From the NCBI GenBank assembly GCA_003971905.1, contig RSEE01000066.1:333583-397582 (forward strand): a stretch of 64,000 nt of DNA, written 5' to 3'. The notes below the pieces were generated by a model. The model worked only from the letters and a program-made list of their open reading frames with translations, did no database searches and was not told the DNA's origin. Shown here piece by piece: positions 1 through 11,816 of this stretch (its first letter is position 1; each line of letters starts with the position of its first letter). The stretch is from Moniliella sp. 'wahieum' (taxonomy: Eukaryota; Basidiomycota; Moniliellomycetes; Moniliellales; Moniliellaceae). A program made the translations under genes and the position numbers.

Positions 1-2124
1 TGTCCGGAGAGAAACTGTAATCGGGCGAGAGGGTCTTGATGACGGTAGAGATACCCGCAATGTGCCGCACCAGTCGATTTGCCTCTTCCCACAGCTGATC
101 CCCCGGAGCATCCTCCGGGGTGTGACGGGCCCTCATACTGCATTCTTGCCACGTCGAACGCAACAGACCAGTCAAGCGATCACACTCTGTTGCCTTGGAT
201 CGGAACGATGCGAGAAGCATCCCCACCCGAGCGTCCCGTAACCCACCGGCAGGTGTGCTGGATCGCGGCGACCGACCAGGGCTCGTCCCTCGGCTCGGCG
301 GCTCGCTGTCCGGCGGAGCGAGAGCAGGTCGTACGTGGACCTCCTTGACCCTAAAATGCTGGATGTCCTCGTCCAACGCCGGGCCTAGCAGGTTGGCCCA
401 CGTTGTAGCCGAGGTCATGGTGACCTTGTCCACCAAATTGAGCAGGTGACTATCCAGATCTTCTGCCGCCTCGACAGGGTCCGAACCCCATAGGGACCTC
501 AGGGGTCGTCATCGACCCCCCCGGCGGAGGAGAGGATCGAACTTCCTTTAAGTCGGATGGCTCAGCGCTGGGTAGACTCCTGATGGACCCCATGCGGGCA
601 CCACCCTTTTTTTGTATACCAACTGATCCGTCCTACTCCGCACAAATCCGCTCCTCTTCCGCGCCGTGAGGAGGCAAGAAGGCCTTCCAGACTTTCCCTA
701 GATGGTCCCGAGTCGAGCCATTCCGTCGAAGAATTCCTTACGCATTGCGAATGATACGGCCCCATGGTTGGCCTTCGGACCAGTATCGGGGCCGGTGGAC
801 TCGGGGGGTCACTCGATCCTCCACTTTGCCGAGAGCGCGGGAAATGGGCGAAGAAGAACATACGATGGACTGTTCGCTGATTGTGGTCAGAGTATTGTCC
901 AGCTTGTCGGCCCGCAAGGGCGCCTGGGATGAATGCGCCTGCAAGTGGTCCTGGGATGGATCAGCTCGCGGTATCCATGTCTGGCTTGATTGCAACCCAG
1001 GAATTGCTCAATTCAACGCAGCTGCCATATAGCATCATGAGGAACGACCGAGTCAGGCGCACATCGGCCGTTAGCTGAAGTGGCTTGAGCTGCAACTGCA
1101 GTACCGAAGATACCGACTGGGGGCGGCGTGTAGAAGCGCTCGCCGCCGACTTCATTATCGATTGATCGGGATGAGGCATGATCCATATCAAGGGATCTCC
1201 CCTTGTAAGGGAATGGTGCCGACGCGCTCTCGGCAAGAGATGAAACCGGACTCGAGACGCTACCTTGGCACGTCATGGCGCCTGCAGTGACAAATGGCCA
1301 ATTGCGCATCGGATACCTCCCTGTGGGCAATGGAGGAGGTGAGGATCGTGGTGATGCGGAGCGGGATGTATTGCGTGGGAGAGAAGACGTATCACGGTCG
1401 GCTGTGAGCGACAAAAAGCGGGTGTGAGTCGGGGGGCAAAGAAGAGAGACCGAACTGTGGAGACGTACAATGTTGGTGCTGGTCGATCCAAAGCTGCAGC
1501 TGGCGGAGCCAGGGTACCATGGCCTGCTCCTCCTTGCATTGCTTGTCTTCGGTGCGCTTGCGTATGAGCAGGGCGCGCTGACGTTCGCCCATGACATCTG
1601 CGTTTGGTGGAAGGGGAGGCTCGACTGACGCTGGAGCGGCGGGCAAGATGGAAATGGCCGGTGGGGGCCAAACGAGCGGGTTCTTTTCAATGCGTAGAAT
1701 GCGCAGGTAGGACATGCGAGTGATGTAGGGAGGCAGGCGTTTCAGACGGTTGTTCGAAATGGAGAGAACGCGCAGTTTGAGAAGCGAGCCAGGCCGGATG
1801 TGCATGGCTCTGATACGGTTCCGGCCAATATCAAGGATTTCGAGGGCAGGGAGTTCGGTAATGACGGAGAGGAAGACAGTAAGGGCGTTTGCGCGAATGC
1901 TGAGGTAGCGCAGACGGTCCAAGTCAGCAAAGCGGGCAGGGAGGGAGGTTGTAGCCGAGAGCGAGGCGGAGCACGTGTGGCCGCATCTGTTGGATGAGCT
2001 TGGGCGAGACGTGGCTGAGCTTGCGGCTGCAGAGATCGATCGTGTCTGTCGCACCTTCCGGCAAGACATCCTCCACGCCGCCGGAGGGATGCCTGGCCGG
2101 CACAGCGCCCGACATGGCGAGCAC
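1..2124 (-). CDS. Sog2-like leucine-rich repeat protein of the RAM pathway (3' end beyond the left edge)
   Basis: Reading leftward from an ATG at 2124 (a second in-frame ATG is at 2115), the N-terminal third holds four or five leucine-rich repeats, with segments such as HVLRLALGYN, LRYLSIRANAL, LEILDIGRNRI, LRVLSISNNRL and LRILRIEKNPLVWPP. A GTACGT donor follows near 1470. Past the intron come a Ser/Pro-rich linker (about 1400-1130) and an open, apparently alpha-helical C-terminal frame at about 480-1 that runs off the window. LRRs followed by a long helical region match the fungal Sog2 family, a scaffold of the RAM/Cbk1 NDR-kinase network controlling polarity and cell separation. The frame changes near 1945 (between ALGYN and SLPARF) and near 512 (a run of seven C) and probably elsewhere between 500 and 1100. 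The LRR call is secure; Sog2 rather than another LRR protein is an inference. Confidence 0.68.
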
Positions 2125-2995
2125 AGGGACGGAACTGGAGGTGGCGAGGGGGCGGCGTTTGCGGCTACTAGGTTACTTGGCCGCTTGGCTTGGCCCCACA
2201 GGGAGCAGCGATTACGTAATAGCAGCGTTGCATTCGCAATGGCTGCAGTGTGGCCGCGTCGTCTGGATTAGTATATTACACACGACCAACTTTTGTCCAA
2301 GCGTGACAGCTGGTGGGCGCTACCTGTTTACCTGTTCCTCTCTGTAGCCGACCTAAGCGGAACATTTCTATGGGTTCACACGCCTGGCGGCCAACATCTC
2401 CGCGTGCTGGAGCACTCCTTACGCAGCCTCATAAGAGGATGAGAAGGACAAACAAGGGACCGTCTAGCAGGTTGGTGCAGTCACTCCCCTCTTCGGCCTC
2501 GTGGACAGCACCACGGAGCGTGGAACGGGGGACAACTCCCATATTCTTCAACAAGCGGTTGCTGCTGGTTTCACGGCTTCCGAGAGCAGTAGCGGTACCG
2601 CAATTTGTGCTGGATTTCGTGCTAGCCTACACGATTCACTGGACGCATTCCTCCCCATTCGGGTTACGGCTACTGCAGCCGTTCCTCCAAGCTTTGTTCG
2701 CCTCATGGTTCGTTGGAGGCTGGCTAAGCCTACTACTCAAGTAAGGGAAGCGACAATCGGGGTAAAACGGCAGTAGCAACGACCAAATAGCGCACACCCA
2801 CACCCACCCTCACGCGCACAGCTACCGCCTTTCGGTTATCTCATGGTGACATGCGATGTATGATACAAAGAGTTTTCTTTGTTCGCCCCACCCCTGTGCA
2901 CTCGTCTGAAAAGCCCTCTGGTTCAAAACGGCAACTCTTTTTAGACGGCGCGCGAACGGAACTCCTTAACTGTGGAAATCAGATGGTATCAGCGC
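2125..2995. other. intergenic region between the Sog2-like gene and VTC1
   Basis: No recognisable gene. It must contain the Sog2-like promoter at its left end and the VTC1 3' UTR at its right end. Two overlapping plus-strand ORFs (2313-2744 and 2501-2776) lack recognisable motifs and splice sites and are treated as chance ORFs. A CA-rich stretch (CACACCCACACCCACCCT) lies near 2791-2812. Confidence 0.5.
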
Positions 2996-3529
2996 TCAGC
3001 AGAGAAAGAGAGAAAATGAATGGTGGGACACACTTTTGTAGACAAAGTTGACCAAGATGGCAATGAAGATGGCAGCGCAAATGAGTGGGGGTCCGACCAA
3101 ATCGTGAAGGGGTCCAGGGTACTTGCGTTTGATGAGCGAGACGCGGCGATGGTAGTTGGCCAGCCCCCACAGCAGCGTCGAGACCGCGATGAGCACATAG
3201 ATCGAACCAAATGCGCGGATAAAGGTGGAGTCGACTGGCTGGTAGGGGGAGGGGACGGGCTCCACACCAGGCTCCGAGGGGAGCGAGTCGTCTGGAGCAT
3301 GCTCAAAGAACGAGGCCGAGTTGAGCATGGCAAGCGCAAACGAGCCGATCAGAAGGGATGCCCGGAGCCAAGCAATCCACGTCCGCTCGTTGGCGAACCA
3401 CACCTTGGCCTCAATCTTGGCTGGGCTAGACTGTGGCTTCTTGACAGGACGACGGCGAGGGGCAGTGGCGCCGTACGAGCTGCTCTCTCCGTTTTGCACC
3501 AGGGGCACGCGCTCCGAGGTAGAAGCCAT
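2996..3529 (-). CDS. VTC1: vacuolar transporter chaperone subunit 1 (VTC1-like, DUF202)
   Basis: An intact 177-residue ORF. Residues about 1-40 are a polar leader rich in Arg, Pro and Ser. The DUF202 signature follows: KVWFANERTWIAWLRASLL runs straight into the first membrane segment (about 43-68). A 25-residue acidic/Pro loop separates this from membrane segments two (about 100-120) and three (about 148-168), joined by a basic ANYHRR-type loop and the conserved GPPLICA entry to the last helix. Yeast Vtc1 is about 129 residues, so this one has a longer leader and first loop. In yeast, Vtc1 is the small transmembrane subunit of the VTC complex that makes and translocates polyphosphate into the vacuole. 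No SPX or VTC catalytic domain is present, as expected for subunit 1. It is one of the few genes here without a frame change. Confidence 0.85.
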   Translation of the reverse strand: MASTSERVPLVQNGESSSYGATAPRRRPVKKPQSSPAKIEAKVWFANERTWIAWLRASLLIGSFALAMLNSASFFEHAPDDSLPSEPGVEPVPSPYQPVDSTFIRAFGSIYVLIAVSTLLWGLANYHRRVSLIKRKYPGPLHDLVGPPLICAAIFIAILVNFVYKSVSHHSFSLFLC

Positions 3530-3667
3530 GGCTGTTGGCTAACAGCGGAGGGGGGGGGGATCTAGGGAAGGCAGAAGATGGCGCGGGTGGCGGCCGATCC
3601 AGAGATGAGGAGATCGGCGAGCACTCAGCAGCACGATGGTCGGTGCGCCATGCATGGCTTGGCCGAT

Positions 3668-3683
3668 GGTCACTAGTCACTAG
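3668..3683. promoter_or_regulatory. GTCACTAGTCACTAG motif in the VTC1/IWR1 divergent promoter
   Basis: Direct and inverted copies of GTCACTAG lie about 140 bp upstream of the VTC1 start and about 365 bp upstream of the IWR1 start. The same element recurs at 23653-23671 and 23706-23723, upstream of another gene. A transcription-factor site is an inference from recurrence and position only. Confidence 0.35.
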
Positions 3684-3866
3684 CCAGTGGAGCAGGGAGG
3701 CGCGGGCGATGAAAGTTTCTGCGCTGGCCCTGTGCGTCGGGCGGCTGCGCCTAATGGGCGGGTTTTGAAACGGAGCATTTCCGGCTGGCAGCAGAACAGT
3801 GGCGTGAGATTCTGCAATGCACAGCCAGCGATTGGCCAGTGCGCGGCGTCCCAGCGGCCAACCAGC

Positions 3867-3938
3867 TCGCACCTCCATTTCCATTTCCACCTCCACCTCC
3901 ACCTCCACCTCCATCTCCACCTCCACCTCCACCTCCGC
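3867..3938. repeat. CCACCT/CCATTT hexamer microsatellite in the IWR1 5' leader
   Basis: About twelve imperfect hexamers (CCATTT, CCACCT, CCATCT) in a row, 110-180 bp before the IWR1 start codon. The tract is pyrimidine-rich on the plus strand and could encode Pro/Ser/Thr runs in all plus frames, but no start context makes it coding. Confidence 0.7.
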
Positions 3939-4044
3939 CCCCCCGCCTTGCCATCCGCCGCTGCCTTCTTGCGTCGGGCCTTCTGCCTTCGCTCCTGCCC
4001 GGGTCCTGCTGCTTCCCTCCACCGCAACCCCACCTGCTTCCGCC

Positions 4045-5822
4045 ATGTCGTCGCCCCGTCCGGCACCAATGATTCTGCGCATCAAGCGCAAGCGCGGCAC
4101 CGATGTCCCCGTCGATGCCCTCTTCCTCCAGCAAGCACTCGCTCACTCTGGGCAGGCTACCCCCCTCTCTGCCACCACCTCCCTCGGTCCCTCGCGCGCT
4201 AACTCCGTCTCGCCTTCCCCCTCGTCCTCGCCGACTGCCACCCCACCCGCCTCCACCAGTGCCCAATCCTCGCCCTCGCCCAACCTAGTCCGCATTGTCC
4301 AAGCTCGCGCCGACGCTCAGGCATTGCGTCGCGTGACCAAACGTCGCTCCTCCGCCCGTCTCCCCTGTCCCCTTCGACCCATGCTCCCACGTCTGCCGAT
4401 ACGGACGCGAGTGTCCAAGCTCAGCAGGCGGCTGAGTTGGAACAGACGGCTCAGGATCACTTTCTTGGCAACTCATCCCCGCCCGCCTCGGCGTCGCAGG
4501 GTGCATCCACCACGGGCACCCCCTCTCCCGAACGCACCCAGCCCATGGCCAGTGTGTTCCGCTTTGCCGAGACCATGTCGGCGGCCCCGCGTTCGCGTGC
4601 GGCCGACTACGAGATGCGCAAACGCGTAACCAATCTCCAGCTCTTCGTCGTATGGAGCGGGAGCGCGAAGCCGCGCTGCCCACCCCTGCTGTCGGTACAG
4701 CCCGGGTGGAAGTGACCCGCCGACACCAAGACTGGAGCAAACTGCCGCTTCGCCTGGGCCGGCCGCATCGCGCACCATTGTGCCCGGTGCCGCCATGGCC
4801 CGCAACCGGGTCCAAGAACGCCTTGCCTCCACACTGGGTCCTGGGGTACATCGCGTTCAGTCCGGGTACATCGAGGATCATCGATATTGTCGTCTCGGAG
4901 CCGCGCGACAAACGGCGGACGCGGCGCCAAACGCCGGCCCAAGCACAAGCACAGTCCAAACGGGCGCAGTCGACGACCCAAGATGAGGTGGACTCGCTCG
5001 GCGATGTGTTTAAGCAGATGCTGATTGAGCACTTGAAAAGTGAGTTTTACCTCGTGCCATTGGCGCCCTCCTGAGCCGACCGAGGAAGCTGACTTCACTT
5101 TCTGTTCAGCCAAAAATGAGACGATCCCCAGGACCTGGTGGAGGACGAGGAGCCGCCACAACAGGCACAGACACAGGAAGTGGCCATGCCTGAGGCCGAA
5201 GACGAGTCGGAGGCCGAAACCAACTCTTCTGATTCGGATGAAGGGGAATATGTCTACGACATTTACTACAGTGACGACACCCCTTCCCGTCTGGCCGCAG
5301 CGCCGGACGGTGCTAGCCAAGCGGGGTTGCTGCCGGGCGCTGTGGCCGGTCGGGATCTGGCTGAGTATGGGGACGGGATTCAATCGGTTGCCGCACTACA
5401 GGTGCCGAACCTAACTGAAGAGGACTGGGCGGTGCTGATGGAGCCGGCACGATACGAAAGGGAGCGTGCGCGCGCACACCAGGACATGGACGATGAAGAG
5501 TGGTGGTCATCGGATGAAGATGCGTATGTGGATGAGGAGTATGTCTTCTCCCGCCCTGGCGCGACCGAGGGGGAGTTTGGGTTTGCTGCGCCTGCCACTG
5601 GTGCGCCGGAGGAAGAGGTGACGATCGGCCCGGCGAGCAGCGGGTGCGCTTGCCCCGGACCCAGCGCAACGCCCCGAGTTTGAGGAGTGGGATCAAGGCG
5701 CGGATGAAGATTCGAACGAGGAGGATTTCTACCGCAACGAGTATCCCGAGCACGAGTTGGACGAGCCGGGTGACTCGTCCGACGGTGCGGGGGTTTCTTC
5801 CGATAGCGACTTCGGGTACTAA
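4045..5822 (+). CDS. IWR1: Iwr1-like RNA polymerase II nuclear import factor
   Basis: The ATG at 4045 opens with MSSPRPAPMILRIKRKRGTD; the ILRIKRKR segment is the usual Iwr1 N-terminus. A FRFAETM segment follows (about 4561), then a basic/coiled stretch and the acidic core GEYVYDIYYSDD (about 5246), the hallmark of the Iwr1 family. The tail is acidic and ends in DSDFGY. In yeast, Iwr1 binds assembled Pol II in the cytoplasm and supplies the nuclear import signal. An intron is predicted from 5040 (GTGAGT) to 5109 (TTCAG). Frame changes are visible near 4355, 4650, 5120 (a doubled G appears reduced to one) and 5667. Alignment across these places leaves no doubt about family membership. It is divergently transcribed from VTC1. 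Confidence 0.8.
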
Positions 5823-6092
5823 AAGGTGCTGAGGTAGCCAAGACCTGGGCCTGCACCGCACAGGTCATGCACCGTACACGATCAGTTTTAACTACCAAAA
5901 AAAATGAATGCTGCTTGACTCCTATGGATTAGGTCAACTACCAAACAGAACCGGCTGGGGTACAGGAGTATGCAATGAATCGCCCCAACGACAAGACATA
6001 CCAGTCGCTCCGGCAGCAACCGCAGCATAGCGGCTCGTCCCCTGCGGGGAGGGGGATTAAGCACGTTGCTGCTTGGCAGTCCAGACGCCCAC

Positions 6093-6725
6093 TTAGACCT
6101 TGAAGCCACGCGACTTGCGACGGCCACGGGCCATCTCGCGCTTGCGCGACTTGCCGTTGCCACGGACGTAGGGCTTGGCGTTGGAGTGAGGGCCCATGCC
6201 AAAGTGCTTGACCGCCTCCCGGGCGTTCTTCGGGCCGCGGATCAGCACCACATTCTTGCCCGTCGGGGCGCGCAGAGCAAGCTGGTCAAACGTCAGCGCC
6301 TCGCCGCCCGCTGCGAGGATACGAGCGCGTGCCGTCTTGGTGAACCGCAGGGCGGCCACCGACACACGGGGGACCTCCAACAGACGGTTGTCGTCCGTGA
6401 TGGTGCCCACCACCGCCACCGTCTTGGCGTCCGCGCCAGTCGTGCCAGCGTTGCGCGTCAGGTAAATCAGACGCGAGAGCGAGACAGGAGGACGGTTGAC
6501 CTTGCTCATATACAGGCGCTTGAGGATGGCCTTGTTGAACTTGCTCCCCGAGCGGCGGGCAAGGTAGCGGTAGAGCTTGACCAAGAGCAGGAGGTAGGGG
6601 TCCTCCGACTTGGGCGCCGTACGGTTGCCCTTCTTGACGTTTCTTGGCAATGTCCACACCCTACACACACACAGGAGTTAGTCGACCGGCGTCGCATCGC
6701 GCAGACAAAGGGCTGTGCTCACCAT
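6093..6725 (-). CDS. RPL18: 60S ribosomal protein eL18 (intron directly after the start codon)
   Basis: Exon 2 (6660-6093) reads as eL18 almost throughout: [81 protein letters not shown] and a basic end, [11 protein letters not shown]. Directly upstream is a 62-nt intron (6722-6661, donor GTGAGC, acceptor TGTAG). The only coding bases of exon 1 are the ATG at 6725-6723. Joining gives MGVDIAKK, the expected start. A frame change near 6636 separates IAKK from KKGNRTAPK. The protein is a structural component of the large ribosomal subunit. A purine/pyrimidine-rich leader lies upstream and the Tra2-like gene diverges from it on the other strand. Confidence 0.9.
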
Positions 6726-7034
6726 CTTGTTGGCCCTGGTGGTTGCTGTTCCCTGCGTCCCACTCGGCCTGAGAGGGAGGACTGGGGCGGCGGCGAAGAC
6801 CTGCGACGAGGAGGAAGCAGCAGGGTTGCCCGCCGGCTGCGGCGCACACGGGGGTGGTGCCTTCCCATGCAAACCCATTGGGGCGGAATTAATTGAGTAG
6901 GGTTGTGCCAGCACGCGTCGGGTGGGTGCGTGCGCGGCAGTAGGGTTGGACGTGGAGGCGCCCTCCGCCCTCGAGGGCGGTGGGCGCCCGCGCTATCTCA
7001 GCTCCTGGCAACCGATCGATAAGCGCCAAGCACG

Positions 7035-8056
7035 ATGGACGTCGACGAAGATATGCGTGGCCGCAGCCTCACCCGTCCCCGAGCCCGGTGCCCCGCTCCC
7101 CTCTGCTCGCAGCGATGCTGACCGCGCCGAGCGCCGTCGCAGCCCCAGCCGCAGCCGCAGCCGTAGCCGCAGTCCGGTCGCGCGCGACGCGCGCCGCTCC
7201 CGGAGCCCGCGCGCGCTACCGCGACGACTCGCCCGCGCCGGTACGGGGGCGGCCGGTATGACGACGACCGCTACGGTGGTGGCCGCGGCAGAGATCGCTA
7301 CGGCGGCGATCGGTACGGTGGGCGGGACCGGTGGGGATGACCGGTACGGACGGCAGTCGGTGGGCGGTGGCGGTGGACGTCGCGACCGGCGCGGGGAAGA
7401 AGGCTCGCGCGGCCAAGCCCTGCCAAGCCTCGATCGGCTCCTCAGGATGTCGAGCCGAACGAGGTGGTGGGGGTGTTTGGGCTGAGCCTGATGACAACGG
7501 AGCGGGAGCTGCGGGACAAGTTTGAGTCGATTGCGCCGGTGGCCAAGGTGGCGCTGGTATTTGATGCACGCTCGGGCCGTTCGCGTGGATTTGCCTTCAT
7601 CACGATGGAGTCGGTTGAGGGCGCGACCAAGGTGGTGGAAGAGCTGAAACGGGTACACCATGAATGGGCGCGCGATGCGCGTCGACTACAGCCCACGCAA
7701 GCCCCACGAGCCTACCCCCGGTGAATACCGTGGCATCACGCGCGATGCCCGCCGGGCGGATGGAACTACCGTGGCCCTATCGCTTCGCGTGGCGGTCGTC
7801 GTCCCACTGGCCCTCCTCCCTCTGGTGGGCAGGGCTACTATTCTCAAGCTCGTTCCTGGGGTGCAGGGCGCGATGACTGGCGTTCGGACCGTCGCTCGAA
7901 CGGCGGCCGCGACGGCCGGGCGCGGGAGGACGATTATGGCCGTCGCCCTTCTCCCCCTCCGCGTCGGTACTCGCGGTCCCCCTCGCCCCGCCGCTCGCCC
8001 CCGCCGCGTGGCGAATCGCGCGTCGTTACCGCAGCCCGAGCTACGAACGTGTGTGA
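7035..8056 (+). CDS. Tra2-like RRM protein with RS and RGG-type regions
   Basis: The N-terminus (from the ATG at 7035, MDVDEDMRGRS) leads into an Arg/Ser-dipeptide region (about 7110-7215) and a Gly/Arg/Tyr-rich region (about 7240-7400). A single RRM spans about 7465-7720: VVGVFGLSL (RNP2), TTERELRDKF, GRSRGFAFITM (RNP1) and MNGRAMRVDYSPRKPHEPTPGEYRG. The TTERELR helix, the RSGRSRGF RNP1 and the HxPTPGxYxG linker directly after the RRM are diagnostic of the transformer-2 group. The C-terminus is again Gly/Arg/Tyr- and RS-rich, ending RRYRSPSYERV. Tra2 proteins bind exonic GAA-type enhancers and recruit SR proteins. The frame changes several times: an extra A in AAA at 7647-7649, a missing C near 8026, and others in the low-complexity flanks. 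Confidence 0.78.
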
Positions 8057-9159
8057 TATGTCTCTGCTAGGTTGGTAGCAACCAACTTGATGTGTTCCTC
8101 CCTTCCCCTGTTTCCTTTTCCTTCTCAGTCCTCGGTGGTGGTGGTAGAGGCGTTAAAGCACGCACGAACACCGAATACTCTCTGGGGTGATTGCGCGTGG
8201 ATCGGGAGTCAAGATTTTTTCCCCAATGTTCTCCTTTCTGTTTGTCCTCTATGCCTGTACGATCGTCGAAAACGATTTTAACCGGCGTCAAGATTTTTTC
8301 GTCAAGCATAAAAGGGTTGCGGCAAGGCCCAGGAGGTGCGCCAAGTCCAGTCGTTTTTAGTCACACAAGATATGGTCCATGACGGCAAGGGGGAATGGGA
8401 ACGGGAAGAAAGGGGGGTCTGCGTTGCACCAGCAAGATGTGTCTTTTCGGCAGCTTCAACGGGGACGGCGCAAGACAGGCAAGACAGTCAAGACCACAAG
8501 AGAGTCGGGACAGTCGGATATTGAGCGGGGCCGGCGGCAAGGGAGGCAAGATAGTGCGGGTCGGGCGGCAAAGGAAGTCAAGATAGAGCGGGCTGGGCAA
8601 GAGAGGAGAGGGGACAGGCCTTGAAGCAGTTCGGTGTTACGCTAAGTGGCTTGGTTGGGCGCAAGAAGACGAAGGTCACACGCGTGCCTGGCTGAACGGG
8701 GTGGTGGATGGTCGATGGCTGCGGGTCGGATGGTGGAGGCTATGTGGGCTGGGATACTAACGCGTGACGGCCGGACGGGTGGGGGTGGGGGTTTGCACAG
8801 GTTATGCATCATCAATGCATCATGAGGCGGAGGCGCACAGGCGGGTGTGTTGGGTGCACGAGGTACACCACGTCATCCGCTGCTGTGGGAATCGAGATGG
8901 AAACGCGCCATCTGATCATTAATTCATTGGTTGTCGCAAGGGCAAAGACAGGACGGAGCGAGAATGGCAGCGAGCAATCGCATCCGAGGAGACCTCGGAT
9001 GTTCAGATCTCAGGGGTGTCATATATCTCAGAAAGTCAGAGCGGCGGCAGAACCCAGGAGGATATGCAGTAGGGTGTCGCACTGTCGCACTGGGCCAGTA
9101 TTACCCCGCCCGCCGGTTGGGCAGTCTGCGACAGCCAGCGCCTCCACGCAGCTGGTGCA
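8057..9159. other. intergenic region with AAGACAG/AAGATAG-type repeats
   Basis: No gene recognised. From about 8460 to 8610 the plus strand is purine-rich with loosely repeated GCAAGACAG and GTCAAGATAG units. At the right end, 9166-9180 repeats GTGCAGTGCG. The region must hold the Tra2-like 3' UTR on the left and the promoter of the membrane-protein gene on the right. Confidence 0.45.
8801..8827. promoter_or_regulatory. double ATGCATCAT element upstream of a cell-surface gene
   Basis: Two copies of ATGCATCA separated by three bases. Similar doublets occur at 20897-20922 and single copies at 24112-24130, each beside a gene for a Ser/Thr-rich or membrane-anchored surface protein. A regulatory role is inferred from recurrence and placement. 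Confidence 0.3.
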
Positions 9160-11800
9160 GTGCGGTGCAGTGCAGTGCGTAGCACTGGCGACGGCAACGT
9201 ACTACCACACCACCCTCATCACCCACACCATCTACCACTCGACTTCCCCCTCCGCCTCCGCGTCCACCCCACCCCCACATCCACATCTACATCCAACTCC
9301 CCCCCATCCTCCCTCCCCAGCGGTAGTCCCAATGCGTCCGCCTCCTCCACAACCGCTGCGTTAGTCTCCACCCTTTCTGGTCCCATCACCTCTACCCTTT
9401 CATCCACTCCCACGACGCCTTCGTCCCTCGTCTCCGCTTCCTCGTCGGCCGTGCCACATCCCAGCTCTACCATCGATTCTAGCATAGGACTGTCAAGCTC
9501 TGGCGGGGAGCTAACAAGCACTGCCCTCAGTTCATCCTTTGATCTCTGTCCCCCTCGACACAGCCCACCAGTACAGACACGGGCTCCAGCTTCCCCTCAC
9601 TATCATCCCAATTCACCTCCAGTCCGACCGGCTCCTCCGAAGCCACCACCTCCGCAACGGGCTTCACCTCGTCCCCCCTGTCGAGTTCGTATGTGGGCCC
9701 ATCACGCTCCCAGTCCACGACGGACCCCAATACGTCCACTGTGCAACACTCTTCTTCTGTACCCACCAACCCCTCCGTTACACATTCCAGCACATTCCCA
9801 TCCTCGTCCAACCAGCAAACGCCGACCGCGTTACCGACCAGTTCAGATCAACCGAGCACCTCAGCCCAAAGTAGCTCCCCGCAGGCGACCAGCTCCCCGC
9901 AGCCCACCTCCCAAAGACCCATTACGTCTGGGCCCCAAACCCCCTCGCATACACAAATTGCTTCTTCCCAGCAGCCCACCACGTCCCATGAACCCACTAC
10001 GTCGCATCCGCATACCTCCTCGTACCCACACAGTACATCCCAACAGCCCACCACGTCTCAACAGCCCCCGACATCGCCTCGCCCTACTAACATCAACAGT
10101 GATGGGAGTGGCAGCGGGAATGAAAGTGGTGTTAATGGGTACACTTCAACCCACACGGGTGGGAACAACAGCGGCAGCACTAGTTCGGTTAATGAGGGGT
10201 CTCCCCTCGAGCGTGGGAGCTGGCGGAGGAGGCCATGGGAGCAGTTCTGGCTCCTTACCGGAGCGGAGAGTTGCAGGCAGGCCTTATGTCACGTCCAGAC
10301 CTACGGCCATTGTCGTCCCACCAACCCTGCAGAGGCGTGATGGGAGCGGGCAGGAAGGGTAGGATATCCAGGTAGAGACCAGTCTTATTCCTGTGACTAC
10401 GTTGTATTCGACCCCGCCATGTGAGGCGGCCACGGTGACCAAGACGGCAACTGCGGCGGTGCCAACGGATACGAGCATCATCACCCTTACTTCGGCCGTT
10501 GTCGTTCCCGGAACAACCATACCAGGCTTGACGACTCGGTCCCCCATGACGCAAACGTTAATCTCAACGGCAGTGGTGGTCGACGGAGAAGAACCGCAAG
10601 GTGGCTTGGCCAATGGGGGTAACCATGCGAGCAGCATCCAAAATAAACCCTCCAACGCAGGTGCAATTGCTGGAGGCACCGTGGGCGGCATCGCAGGTGC
10701 TGTGCTGATCCTCTTGCTTCTGCTGCTGTACCGGCGCAAACGTTCGCGCAATCGCATTGTTGACGTCAATGCGGCGGCACTGGCCACGGCTGGCGATACA
10801 GGGGTCACAGCTGGTGTCCAGGGGGAAGAGCCCCAAGAACACTCGGGTCGGCTAGCAAGTGTCAGGTCCGCCTTGGGCCTCTCTTCGTCTCAGGCCCGCT
10901 TGGATCGCCTCTTCACTCCGGCTGGCTTGAACGAATCGGCTCACGGGCACCATCAAGCAACATGCCTACCTCTGACGAAATCCATCCAGCTTTCGCCGCT
11001 GGCGCAGCAGCTGTGCTGGCGCACCGCATGCCCAACCATCCTTACCAGCCGGGGCACTACTCGCCCCCAGAGTCAGCTGGGGTCGAGGCGCGCGGGTACG
11101 ACCCGGCGATGCTAGCAGTGAACCCTTCCACCAGCGACGTTCGGTCTCCTGTTTCGGGGTTGGGGCCCTCTCCGTTTGATGATCCTCGTTCCGATACACT
11201 ACACTCGGCGACGGCAGAGATACCGCCTTCTGCATCGAGTGCCGTTTATTACCCCCACCCTTCCACCTCGTCCCCGTTGTGGCCTGCCTCAATGGATGGG
11301 CTGTTCGGCATGGGCGATGGGCTGCAGACGTTGGCTGAGGGACCCCGTAAGGCAGCTGGGGCCCAGGCCGGCGCTGGATCGGCACAGGAGACGGGAGGCG
11401 CGGCAGTGCATGTGCGTGAGGCTCCAGGGTTGCACCAAGGCCAGGTCCGTACGGTGGCCGCCCCGTTCCAACCGTCGTATTGTCCTCCGGTCGCGTTGTT
11501 CCCGGTCGTCAGTCGTTATCGGCTAGCATCTCTGACATCCACGGTAGCTCCTCTTATTCGCATGTTGGCCAGGTGTCCTGGAGTTCGCCCCCCTTGGTCG
11601 GCGCTAGCGGAGACGCGCACAACCCTTTTGCCGACCCGGGTGCCAAGGCAGCACAGATGCACCAACCAGACGAGTTCGAGGGAGGCAAGAGAACGGCGCA
11701 GACTGCTCCCCCGCCCTTTCGCTGCTGTTCCATCCTCCTCCCCCGAAGAGAGAACGTCCGATCACCTTTCATTCTCGTACGAATATTTGGTTACGGATGA
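9160..11800 (+). CDS. Ser/Thr/Pro-rich single-pass membrane protein A (mucin-like, sensor-type)
   Basis: From about 9280 to 10620 the sequence encodes a long Ser/Thr/Pro ectodomain (for example TSTLSSTPTTPSSLVSASSS) followed by VETSLIPVTTLYSTPP and a Val/Thr-rich part. One membrane helix follows at about 10660-10735: GAIAGGTVGGIAGAVLILLL then LLLYRRKRSRNR, a Gly-zipper start with a strongly basic stop-transfer. The remaining roughly 350 residues form a cytosolic tail rich in Pro, Ser and Tyr (NPFADPG near the end). This architecture resembles fungal wall-stress sensors and other O-mannosylated surface proteins, but no WSC or cysteine domain is visible. The true start is unresolved and no clear signal peptide was found. 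Frame changes occur near 9700, 10345, 10970 and 11470, so the limits are approximate. Confidence 0.5.
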
Positions 11801-11816
11801 GGTACACGACACTTAG

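Noticed and set aside
2313-2776. two overlapping ORFs of 91 and 143 codons between the Sog2-like gene and VTC1
   Set aside because: They use different frames of the same DNA, neither has a recognisable feature, and the region must hold regulatory sequence for its neighbours.
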